NCBI GenBank assembly: GCA_030632745.1
Contig: DAOVUE010000004.1
Coordinates: forward strand, 1 to 12,419
Reading direction: 5' to 3'
Length of the DNA stretch: 12,419 nt
Origin: Pseudomonadota bacterium
Lineage (GTDB): Bacteria > Pseudomonadota > Gammaproteobacteria > GRL18
Shown: piece after piece, positions 5,422 to 12,419 of the stretch
Numbering within the stretch: the first letter of the stretch is position 1
Layout: every line of letters begins with the position of its first letter
The notes under the pieces: generated by a model
Told to the model about the DNA's origin: nothing
Seen by the model: only the letters and a program-made list of their open reading frames with translations
Databases searched by the model: none
Translations under genes and position numbers: made by a program

Positions 5422-7041
5422 AAGCCTGCTCATCATAGTGAGAATATCGCTAAACAGCCTATTCGCTTAAAATACAGCCGTCTTTTTTTACCTATTATTA
5501 TTCTCGGCTGCCTGTTGATTTTAATATCTTTTTTAAATTATTTATTTATTGCTGAGCGTATTAATAATACCGGGCTAATGCTTTGGTTTAACGTATTATT
5601 TTTAGTACTGGGACTATCCCTTATCCTGTATATTTCTTTTTTAGTCCGGCATGATCTCATTACCCCTTTTATCCATTTACGAAACTGGTCATTTCAAATG
5701 AAAAAAAAGGATTATACGGCTCGATTACCTATGCCAAAAAAGGGTGAATTTGCCAAATTAGCCATTGATATCAATAAATTAAGCGAGAAACTACAAACTT
5801 TATCTGCTGGATTTCAACAGGAAGTTGAGAAACAAACTCACAAAGTCGAAGAAAAAAATCATTCCCTGAATATTCTCTATGAAGTGGCTACATCAATTAA
5901 TCAATCTAAGGATCTTGAGGATTTACTGTCGCGTTTCCTGCAAATGTTGATCAGCCTGACCAGTGCCCGGGCAGGTACGGTGCGTCTGCGCACAGCAGAT
6001 GATCAATTAAAAATGGTGGCCTCACTTGGACTGAATGAGGAATTTATCAAAGAAGAACTTTACGTACCGATACAGCGCTGTTTATGCGGTACATCCTTAA
6101 CCCAGGGTTCTGTTGAGTCCAGTATTTCAACTCAGAACTGCAGTAAATTATCCGGCACTGAATTATTTCCGGACAATGATGCTGAAATTATCGCTATCCC
6201 TTTAGAACATCAGGGTGTCAGCCTTGGAATTTATAATCTCTTTATTGACAAACCCAATGCTGATATGATTGAAGATCTGTCTGAGTTATTAACCAGTATT
6301 GGCAAGCATCTGGGTATGGCAATCGAAAAATCCCGTCTTGATGAGGATTCACGCCAGCATTCAATCATAAAAGAAAGAACCTTACTTGCTCATGAACTAC
6401 ATGACTCCTTGGCCCAAACACTGGCCAGTTTACGTTTTCAGGTGACGATTCTGGAAGAAAACATTCTAGAACAAATTCCCGTTGAGCGCGAAGAAGTGAC
6501 TCGCTTACATGAAAGTATAGATGAAGCTTATTGCGAAGTTCGTGGTCTTATCACACATTTCAGAGCACCGATGGATAAGCAGGGACTCATTCCTGCACTG
6601 GAAAAACTCATCTCAAACTTTAAGTCCAATTGTGATATTTCTGTATTTTTTCAAAATGAATGGGGATCAGATTTAAAATCAGAACAGGAATTCCAGATTG
6701 TAAGAATTGTGCAGGAAGCATTAGCCAATGTACGCAAGCATAGTCAGGCTCGCACCGTTAGAATCCTGGCGCGCAGCTTTAACTTAAGTGACAGCGCTCT
6801 AACTCATAGTAACATTTCAAATAGTAACGAAATTTTAATTGAGGATGATGGTATTGGTATGGATAATAAGAACATGACCAACAGCCTTGGAGAACATATT
6901 GGCTTAAGTGTTATGGAGGAACGTGCGCGTCGCATTGGCGGACACATCTCAATTGATACAGAAACTGGAGAGGGAACACAAATTCTGTTAACATTTCCAA
7001 CTGAACCCAGCGTTGAAAAAACAGTTAAATTTTTCCCTTAA
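5380..7041 (+). CDS. NarX-like sensor histidine kinase without periplasmic sensor domain
   Basis: This is an inner-membrane sensor kinase of the NarX/HPK7 (HisKA_3) class, paired with the response regulator 53 bp downstream. Two membrane helices (about 35-57 and 66-89) are joined by only about eight residues. The large periplasmic nitrate/nitrite-binding domain of NarX, with its P-box, is therefore missing. A HAMP-like segment (about 87-140) and a short coiled coil (140-165) lead to a GAF-like module (165-318), which holds a cysteine cluster C234, C236, C254 recalling the NarX central module. The phosphorylated His is H341 in AHELHDSLAQ. The ATPase domain has the N-box QIVRIVQEALANVRKH, then EDDGIGMD and GLSVMEERARRIGG. 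The signal is thus likely sensed in the cytoplasm or membrane, possibly by the Cys-containing GAF module through redox or a metal cluster (inference). Start 5380 or 5401 cannot be separated, because the start region is duplicated. Confidence 0.88.
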   Translation: MQLKRIIMPLKRIIKPAHHSENIAKQPIRLKYSRLFLPIIILGCLLILISFLNYLFIAERINNTGLMLWFNVLFLVLGLSLILYISFLVRHDLITPFIHLRNWSFQMKKKDYTARLPMPKKGEFAKLAIDINKLSEKLQTLSAGFQQEVEKQTHKVEEKNHSLNILYEVATSINQSKDLEDLLSRFLQMLISLTSARAGTVRLRTADDQLKMVASLGLNEEFIKEELYVPIQRCLCGTSLTQGSVESSISTQNCSKLSGTELFPDNDAEIIAIPLEHQGVSLGIYNLFIDKPNADMIEDLSELLTSIGKHLGMAIEKSRLDEDSRQHSIIKERTLLAHELHDSLAQTLASLRFQVTILEENILEQIPVEREEVTRLHESIDEAYCEVRGLITHFRAPMDKQGLIPALEKLISNFKSNCDISVFFQNEWGSDLKSEQEFQIVRIVQEALANVRKHSQARTVRILARSFNLSDSALTHSNISNSNEILIEDDGIGMDNKNMTNSLGEHIGLSVMEERARRIGGHISIDTETGEGTQILLTFPTEPSVEKTVKFFP

Positions 7042-7094
7042 CTTGTTATGCATTAAACCTAAATCAATATAACACATAAGAACAGATAATTATT

Positions 7095-7748
7095 ATGCGA
7101 GTATTATTAATAGATGATCACACACTTTTTCGAGCCGGCCTGCAGGGACTGCTCGAAAGAATGGGGATCGAAGTCGTGGCCAGTGCAGGCAGTGGCAAAG
7201 AAGGTTTAGAAATTGTCCATGAAAAAAAACCTGATGTGATTCTTCTTGATATGCGGATGCCTGATATGGATGGTATTGAGGTGTTAAAAAGCCTGCGTGA
7301 GCAAGGTGAAACAATGCCTATTGCTATTCTAACCACTGTTGATGATGAACGCGATCTGATTGAAGCATTGCAATGCGGAGCTCAGGGTTTTTTACTCAAA
7401 GGTATGCAGCCTGATGAGTTAGTCACAGCCCTGCAGGATATTCATAATGGCAAGACAGTTGTTGCTCCTGACCTTACCCCGATTTTAGCCAAGGTCGTGC
7501 AGGGACATGTTTTACCAGAGCCGGAACCCAGCCCGTTTTCTGAACTGACACCCAGGGAAACAGAAATATTGTTCCTCCTGGCTGAAGGTCAGAGTAATAA
7601 AGTCATTGCACGTAATCTTGATATTTCAGATGGCACGGTTAAACTGCATGTTAAGGCTATTTTAAGAAAACTTAATATTCATTCTCGTGTAGAAGCTGCC
7701 GTCATGGCTGTACAATACGGGCTGTTAAAAAATCAGGCAGCCAAATAA
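7095..7748 (+). CDS. NarL/FixJ-family response regulator
   Basis: This 217-residue DNA-binding response regulator has an N-terminal receiver domain with acidic pocket D8/D9, phosphoacceptor D52 in ILLDMRMPD, switch Thr80 or Thr81 and Lys102 in LLKG. A linker (about 120-145) leads to a LuxR-type helix-turn-helix (about 148-210) with LTPRETEILFLLAEGQSNKVIA and GTVKLHVKAILRKL. It is the cognate partner of the kinase just upstream and resembles NarL, so it probably activates or represses genes from NarL-like sites. Its targets are unknown; the dsr genes, or respiratory genes using nitrate or other acceptors, are plausible from context. A weak ribosome site precedes ATG 7095. Nothing in the key residues looks altered. 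Confidence 0.92.
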   Translation: MRVLLIDDHTLFRAGLQGLLERMGIEVVASAGSGKEGLEIVHEKKPDVILLDMRMPDMDGIEVLKSLREQGETMPIAILTTVDDERDLIEALQCGAQGFLLKGMQPDELVTALQDIHNGKTVVAPDLTPILAKVVQGHVLPEPEPSPFSELTPRETEILFLLAEGQSNKVIARNLDISDGTVKLHVKAILRKLNIHSRVEAAVMAVQYGLLKNQAAK

Positions 7749-7883
7749 AAATATATAATACATTTATTATACAAAAAAATATAAATTTTCATATAAGAGC
7801 CGTCAGCAAATATTGTTTGATAAAAGGCTTAACCAGCTCGTTTGGATTAGAGCCATAGATATTATCAGGATTAGAATAACCTT

Positions 7884-10373
7884 ATGACAAAATGTAAATC
7901 GACAGAAAATTTGACCAATCTGCCGCCGCTAGGAATGGATTCTCAGGCACTTATTGATGGCTTTAAGCAATATTACACCTATACTCTGGGCAGAGATAAA
8001 AGTTGTTCATCGCCCCATTACCCCTATAAAGCCCTGGCCTTCACTTTACGTGACCGCTTAATGGAACGCTGGAAAAATACCCGTTATGCTTATGAGGATA
8101 GTGATTGTAAGCGCACTTATTATCTCTCTCTCGAATTTTTAATGGGACGGGCATTAAATAATTCCATGCTCAATTTAGGTTTGACTGATACCGTACAGCA
8201 GTCATTTCATCAGATGGGTCTGGAATTAGAAAATTTAATAGATACTGAACAGGATGCCGGACTCGGTAATGGTGGTTTGGGGCGTTTGGCCGCCTGCTTT
8301 TTAGACAGCTGTGCAACCTTGCAATTACCGGTGAAAGGTTATGGACTGCGTTATGAATACGGCATGTTTAAACAACATATTGAGCAGGGATGGCAGGTAG
8401 AAGAAACCGATCACTGGCTGCTGGATGGTAATCCCTGGGAATTAGAACGTCCTGAATACACACAACGTATTAAGTTTGGCGGACACACAGAGCTTTATCA
8501 TACCGATAAGGGGGAACTAAGAAGCCATTGGACAGCTACTCGTGATGTATTAGCAATACCGTATGATAACCCGATACCAGGCTTTAAAAATGGAACGGTT
8601 AACACCCTGCGCCTGTGGAGTGCAGCAGCAACTGATGAATTTGATCTCGATGAATTTAATTCCGGCAGTTATACCGAAGCTGTTGCAGATAAAAATTCTG
8701 CTGAACATATTACCATGGTGCTTTATCCCAATGATGCCAGTGAAAATGGCAAGGTATTACGTCTGCGTCAGCAATACTTTCTTGCTTCTGCAAGCCTGCA
8801 GGATGTGATACGGGAATGGCTGGGCAGTCATGATGACTTTAGCAATTTTGCTGAAAAAAATTGTTTCCAGCTTAATGACACCCACCCCACTGTTTCCATC
8901 GCGGAATTTATGCGCCTGCTGATGGATGAACATAATTTATCATGGGATGATGCCTGGTCTATCACTACTAAAACAATGGCTTATACCAACCATACACTGC
9001 TTCCGGAAGCATTGGAAAGATGGTCTGTACTGTTATTTGAATCACTACTGCCTCGCGTATTAGAAATTATTTATGAAATTAACGCCCGTTTCTTAAAACA
9101 AGTTTCCATGCATTGGCCTGGTAATACAACACGTTTACGTGAAATGTCCATTATTGAAGAAGGTGATGTACCTCAGGTTCGTATGGCTTACCTCGCTATT
9201 GTAGGCAGTTTTTCTGTTAATGGAGTTGCGGCCCTGCATACTGAATTATTAATAAAAGGTCTGTTTCAAAATTTTTATCAGCTTTGGCCGGAGAAATTTA
9301 ATAATAAAACCAATGGTGTAACACCCAGACGCTGGCTGGCCGGATGTAATCCGCCATTACGGAAATTAATTACTGAAACCATTGGCGACAAATGGATAAC
9401 CGATCTATCACAGCTGAAAAAATTAGAGGGAAGTTTAAAGAAAAAAGCTTTTCGTGATAAATGGCTGACCATACGCGATATCAATAAAACCAGACTGGCT
9501 GAGTTAGTTAAAGAAAAATGTCAGGTTGATTTTGATATCAACTCCCTGTTTGATGTTCAGGTAAAACGTATTCACGAATACAAAAGACAATTGTTGAATA
9601 TTCTTCATGTTATTCATTTATACAACCGCATCAAATCAGGAGATACTAAAAACTGGGCTAATCGATGTGTACTCATTGGTGGTAAAGCAGCTCCGGGTTA
9701 TGTAATGGCCAAATTAATCATCAAGTTAATTAATAATGTCGCTGATATTGTTAATAATGATCCTGATGTGGGTAAACGTCTTAAAGTTGCCTTTTTCCCG
9801 AATTACAACGTATCCGCAATGGAGGTCATTTGTACCGGTACCGATCTTTCTGAACAAATTTCAACTGCCGGTAAAGAAGCTTCGGGCACCGGCAATATGA
9901 AGTTTATGATGAATGGGGCTCTGACCATTGGTACTTTAGATGGCGCTAATATTGAAATCAGAGAAGAACTGGACGGCAAAAACTTTTTCTTATTCGGCTT
10001 AACCGCTGAAGAGGTAGAACAGACCCGCAGCCATTACAATCCGGTACAGATTATTAATGATGATAAGGATTTAAGCAATGTCATGGAAATCCTTGAATCC
10101 GGATACTTCAATCAAATGGAGCCAGGTTTATTTTCTCCTGTGATTAATGCCATTAAAGATCCTTATGATCCCTGGATGACTGCAGCAGATTTTCACTCTT
10201 ATATTAAGAGTCAGAAGCAGGTAGCCAATGTATGGAAGAACAAAGCGCGCTGGACCACTATGAGTATTATAAATACACTCAGTAGTGGTAAGTTTTCAAC
10301 TGATCGAACTATGCAGGACTATAATAGGGATATATGGAAACTGGATAGTATTGTAGCTTATCCTGTTAAATAG
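7884..10373 (+). CDS. glgP: Glycogen/starch/alpha-glucan phosphorylase
   Basis: GlgP is a cytoplasmic PLP enzyme that releases glucose-1-phosphate from the ends of alpha-1,4-glucans such as stored glycogen. The 829-residue length is normal for the family. Conserved stretches include YYLSLEFLMGRALNNSM near the N-terminus, GNGGLGRLAACFLDS (128-142), QLNDTHPT in the centre, and VKRIHEYKRQLLN with GGKAAPGYVMAK. The PLP-binding EASGTGNMKF has Lys673, followed by GALTIGTLDGANIEI. All expected motifs are intact. The ribosome site for ATG 7884 is poor (AGGA at 7867-7870, 13 bp away), but conserved sequence begins about 25 residues in, so this start is reasonable. It follows the response regulator by 135 bp of AT-rich DNA and is probably transcribed separately. 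In a sulfur oxidiser it would support dark or anoxic survival on glycogen reserves. Confidence 0.97.
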   Translation: MTKCKSTENLTNLPPLGMDSQALIDGFKQYYTYTLGRDKSCSSPHYPYKALAFTLRDRLMERWKNTRYAYEDSDCKRTYYLSLEFLMGRALNNSMLNLGLTDTVQQSFHQMGLELENLIDTEQDAGLGNGGLGRLAACFLDSCATLQLPVKGYGLRYEYGMFKQHIEQGWQVEETDHWLLDGNPWELERPEYTQRIKFGGHTELYHTDKGELRSHWTATRDVLAIPYDNPIPGFKNGTVNTLRLWSAAATDEFDLDEFNSGSYTEAVADKNSAEHITMVLYPNDASENGKVLRLRQQYFLASASLQDVIREWLGSHDDFSNFAEKNCFQLNDTHPTVSIAEFMRLLMDEHNLSWDDAWSITTKTMAYTNHTLLPEALERWSVLLFESLLPRVLEIIYEINARFLKQVSMHWPGNTTRLREMSIIEEGDVPQVRMAYLAIVGSFSVNGVAALHTELLIKGLFQNFYQLWPEKFNNKTNGVTPRRWLAGCNPPLRKLITETIGDKWITDLSQLKKLEGSLKKKAFRDKWLTIRDINKTRLAELVKEKCQVDFDINSLFDVQVKRIHEYKRQLLNILHVIHLYNRIKSGDTKNWANRCVLIGGKAAPGYVMAKLIIKLINNVADIVNNDPDVGKRLKVAFFPNYNVSAMEVICTGTDLSEQISTAGKEASGTGNMKFMMNGALTIGTLDGANIEIREELDGKNFFLFGLTAEEVEQTRSHYNPVQIINDDKDLSNVMEILESGYFNQMEPGLFSPVINAIKDPYDPWMTAADFHSYIKSQKQVANVWKNKARWTTMSIINTLSSGKFSTDRTMQDYNRDIWKLDSIVAYPVK

Positions 10374-10390
10374 GCAGGCAGCAGACGATG

Positions 10391-10414
10391 AGAGACGTTG
10401 CATGCAACGTCTCT
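10391..10414. repeat. Perfect 24-bp palindrome between convergent genes
   Basis: The half site AGAGACGTTGCA is followed directly by its exact reverse complement. It sits in the 51-bp gap between the convergent stops of glgP and the S24-like gene. As RNA it could form a hairpin from either strand and act as a two-way terminator, although no T-tract follows on either side and the stem has no loop. I recall closely similar palindromes dispersed in many copies in other bacterial genomes, notably cyanobacteria, so it may be a mobile or dispersed repeat. Confidence 0.8.
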
Positions 10415-10424
10415 ACAAGTTGTA

Positions 10425-10772
10425 TCAGGAGTAAGTATATTTTTTCATGTCCTTTCTTCTATTCCCGGCCTGTATTATTACACCTTCCAGCATATCAAGT
10501 CCGCTGATTTCTATTGTTTCATAGAGATCATTAAGCGGCTGTAAATAATATTTATCCTTGTGAATTTTAAATTGTCTGAAGATAAACTCCCCTTCCACTT
10601 TTGCAATCACATAAGCACCGTCTTTTACAACCGCTTCCGGATCAATGATCAATACCGTATCATGTGCAAATTCAGGCTCCATGCTGTCCCCCAGAGCCTT
10701 GAGAGCAAAAATTTCTCTGGCACTGCAGCTTCCTTCAATAGGAGGGATTTGGCTTATAGGTCTTTCAGGCAT
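10425..10772 (-). CDS. LexA-like S24 peptidase domain protein without DNA-binding domain
   Basis: This 115-residue protein matches the C-terminal self-cleavage domain of LexA/CI/UmuD-type S24 proteins. FALKALGDSMEPEF holds the nucleophile Ser30, followed by DTVLIIDPEAVVKDGAYVIAKVEGEFIFRQF (38-68) and YYLQPLN. The catalytic Lys of LexA lies in a VKR motif at the position that here reads FRQ, so Arg66 seems to replace it. There is no room for an N-terminal helix-turn-helix and no cleavage site is obvious. The protein may therefore be a non-cleaving domain, a UmuD-like partner or a binding module. ATG 10772 has AAAGAGA about eight bases upstream. It lies 16 bp after the crotonase-like gene and is probably the last gene of that unit. 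Confidence 0.82.
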   Translation of the reverse strand: MPERPISQIPPIEGSCSAREIFALKALGDSMEPEFAHDTVLIIDPEAVVKDGAYVIAKVEGEFIFRQFKIHKDKYYLQPLNDLYETIEISGLDMLEGVIIQAGNRRKDMKKYTYS

Positions 10773-10788
10773 TTGATATTCTCTTTAA

Positions 10789-11550
10789 TTATTTATCATT
10801 GATAATAGAGTTCCACATCAGGCGCGTTGAAACTTCAAAATATTCTTCTAATTCAAAGGTTTTAGGTCTCACTAATTGTTTTGTAAAATTAAGTGTCTGA
10901 CCGGGTATTTTATAAAACTCATGCAGTTTACTCATACAGGCCTGTTTTAATTCATCATCAGCAACAACCTCGCTGATCAGACATAAGTCTTTTGCTTCAG
11001 CGGCCGCAATATTATGGCCTGACATCAATAATTCCATTGCTTTAGTGGTGCCCAATTGGCGTTTCAAAAAGAAGGGAACCGCTCCCGTAGGTGTAACACC
11101 AATTTTCAAGCCCGGGAATTCAATGCTCATATCCTCAGCAGCAATACGATAATCACAGGCTAAAAAATAACCAAAAGAATCAATCGTCACCTTGCCATTA
11201 ATACTAAAAACAATGGGTTTTGAAAAATCATTTAAAGCCAGGGTAATACGCTTAATAGAATTACCATAGCGTGTTACGCCCATTTCTTTTCTTACATAGC
11301 CTGATTCTTTTTGAATCGATTGAATAAAATCCTGTAATTCAGCATCACGTTCATAACTTGCCTTATTTTGTATTAAAACACCTTTTATGTTTTGATCTAT
11401 TTCCAGTGTATTAAGGCAGTCCAGTAAATCATGCACATGAGTTACTTCGTTCGCTATTTTATAAGACTCTTGTTTCAAGCAAATAACGGCCGTCTTCTCT
11501 TCAAAAGTACAGGAGAACACATCACTATTATAATTACTAAAATTATTCAT
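10789..11550 (-). CDS. Crotonase-fold protein lacking both catalytic glutamates
   Basis: The 253-residue protein has the enoyl-CoA hydratase/isomerase fold. FSKPIVFSINGKVTIDSFGYFLACDYRIAAEDMSIEFPGLKIGVTPTG (109-156) aligns without gaps to the family core, and RQLGTTKAMELLMSGHNIAAAEAKDLCLISEVV follows as expected. The two general acid/base Glu of hydratases fall at Gly127 and Gly147, and the GGG oxyanion-hole stretch is replaced by IDS (123-125). A normal hydratase reaction is therefore unlikely; a different acyl-CoA reaction or a non-catalytic role is possible. The first 100 residues are also divergent and rich in Asn and Glu. It is not RpfF-like, since that enzyme needs both Glu. It lies 23 bp after the MBL gene and 16 bp before the S24-like gene, all on the minus strand, indicating one transcript. 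Confidence 0.85.
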   Translation of the reverse strand: MNNFSNYNSDVFSCTFEEKTAVICLKQESYKIANEVTHVHDLLDCLNTLEIDQNIKGVLIQNKASYERDAELQDFIQSIQKESGYVRKEMGVTRYGNSIKRITLALNDFSKPIVFSINGKVTIDSFGYFLACDYRIAAEDMSIEFPGLKIGVTPTGAVPFFLKRQLGTTKAMELLMSGHNIAAAEAKDLCLISEVVADDELKQACMSKLHEFYKIPGQTLNFTKQLVRPKTFELEEYFEVSTRLMWNSIINDK

Positions 11551-11573
11551 TATTTTTATCCATTTTTATTTAT

Positions 11574-12419
11574 TTACCAGGCCGATTTTTCTATTTCTAA
11601 AAACATACTATTGATGTGTTTGCCAAAGTTGGTATCAAAGCCATGCCAGTTTTTATAATCATCAAATTGACTGACTACTTTTTGTTTAATTTCAAAATCT
11701 TCTAATTCATCATCAAAGCCCACTTGTACTACATCTCTGACTTTAATCAGATAATCATAGAATGGCTGTACTGCCGTATTAATTTGACCCGACTGTCCAT
11801 GCCCCGGCACATAAACTTTCATATTTAAGGTATTGACGTAATCTAAAACTTTAATATTACCCAACATACTGGAACTACCGTCAAAACGTCCCATACGCTT
11901 ATAAAAACTATTATCACCCAGGAAAATCGTTTTACTGTCAATATGTTCTATCATAATATCCGTATTGGTATGGGCAGGCACCATGGAATGAATACGAAAA
12001 TGCTGTCCATCCACTGTGATTGTTTCGCTATGATCAATGGCAAAATCCGGAGCGACAACTTTGGTTCCTTTCGTTTTTCCTTCCGTCATTCTCAACATAC
12101 TATCAATCCAGATAAGACCCTGTTCACCATTGGCCTGTTCAATCATGGCCGGATGGCCATAGATTTTTACTGCAGGATATTTTTCTTTAATAGCCTGATT
12201 AGCCAGCCAGTGATCACCATGAATATGGGTATTAAACACGGCCAGGACGGGTTTGTTGGATACTTTTTCTATTTCTTTCAGCACTTCTTTTCCAACGGGA
12301 TAAGAACTGCCCGGATCAATCACAATCAAACCTTTATCAGCAACAATCAAACCAGGATTATTCATAAATCCATCATTTTCTACATTAGGTTCATCCAGAG
12401 GACCGTGCATTACAAAAAC
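11574..12419 (-). CDS. MBL-fold metallo-hydrolase (5' end beyond window)
   Basis: This is a metallo-beta-lactamase-fold hydrolase, probably binding two zinc ions. The metal motif THIHGDHW is clear at about 12210-12230. Later ligands are visible as VPAHTNTD, FLGDNSF and VPGHGQSG. The frame remains open through the right edge: residues VFV precede the first Met at 12410, and the start VMHGPLDEPNVENDGFMNNPGLIV looks internal to the fold's first strands. The true start, and any signal peptide, are thus outside; 281 residues are present. The pattern resembles the SoxH/quinoprotein-relay group of MBL proteins seen in sulfur and methylotrophic bacteria, but substrate cannot be told. It is the first visible gene of the minus-strand unit that continues into the crotonase-like gene. 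Confidence 0.88.
   Translation of the reverse strand, partial: VFVMHGPLDEPNVENDGFMNNPGLIVADKGLIVIDPGSSYPVGKEVLKEIEKVSNKPVLAVFNTHIHGDHWLANQAIKEKYPAVKIYGHPAMIEQANGEQGLIWIDSMLRMTEGKTKGTKVVAPDFAIDHSETITVDGQHFRIHSMVPAHTNTDIMIEHIDSKTIFLGDNSFYKRMGRFDGSSSMLGNIKVLDYVNTLNMKVYVPGHGQSGQINTAVQPFYDYLIKVRDVVQVGFDDELEDFEIKQKVVSQFDDYKNWHGFDTNFGKHINSMFLEIEKSAW

Noticed and set aside
7754..7771. TATAATA / TATTATA inverted repeat after the response regulator
   Set aside because: All A-T pairs, no G-C stem or T-tract; likely chance in an AT-rich gap.
10560..10802. Plus-strand 80-aa ORF
   Set aside because: Antisense to the S24-like gene, which has clear GDSMEP and YYLQPLN motifs.
11431..11658. Plus-strand 75-aa ORF across the crotonase/MBL junction
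   Set aside because: Overlaps the start of one and the end of the other recognised minus-strand gene; composition is low-complexity shadow.
1..12419. CRISPR array that would go with the Cas6-like protein
   Set aside because: Looked for direct repeats with regular spacers, especially 902-1409 and 2321-2464; none seen.

Overview
The window looks like part of the chromosome of a low-GC, AT-rich gammaproteobacterial sulfur oxidiser. The left half is a dissimilatory sulfite reductase (dsr) locus of the reverse, sulfur-oxidising type: dsrA at the left edge on the minus strand, and dsrN and dsrR on the plus strand. dsrR in particular belongs to the sulfur-oxidiser version of the cluster. GC content was judged by eye, and the genus cannot be named from this sequence.

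Layout. 1-901 (-): the first 300 codons of dsrA, running off the left edge. 902-1409: an AT-rich divergent intergenic region with several dyads and no gene. 1410-3182 (+): four genes, namely a 61-aa unknown, an orphan Cas6/Cmx6-like RAMP protein, a cysteine-free DsrC/TusE homologue (RspA type) and a 69-aa unknown, closed by a strong intrinsic terminator at 3205-3233. 3303-5211 (+): dsrN (sirohaem amidation) and dsrR (cysteine-free A-type scaffold homologue). 5233-5344: a structured inverted-repeat element. 5380-7748 (+): a NarX/NarL-like two-component system whose kinase lacks a periplasmic sensor domain. 7884-10373 (+): glycogen phosphorylase. 10391-10414: a perfect 24-bp palindrome between convergent genes. 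10425-12419 (-): a probable three-gene unit, read leftwards: MBL-fold hydrolase (cut by the right edge), a crotonase-fold protein without either catalytic glutamate, and a 115-aa LexA-like S24 domain without HTH and with Arg at the usual catalytic Lys.

How the genes fit together. DsrA needs sirohaem-amide, which DsrN is expected to make from sirohaem. DsrR is a known accessory factor for Dsr production. Here dsrN-dsrR are separated from the dsrA transcript and point away from it, unlike the single dsrA...NRS order of Allochromatium. The two-component system directly after dsrR may regulate sulfur or electron-acceptor metabolism, but that is inferred from position only. GlgP would mobilise stored glycogen.

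The most intriguing part is 1410-3182. A CRISPR-type RNA-endonuclease-fold protein sits here without any CRISPR array or other cas gene in view, next to a DsrC paralogue that cannot do thiol chemistry. Together with two small proteins this looks like a possible uncharacterised regulatory or RNA-processing module tied to sulfur oxidation. The three-gene unit at the right end also carries two members with altered active sites and may be a second uncharacterised set.
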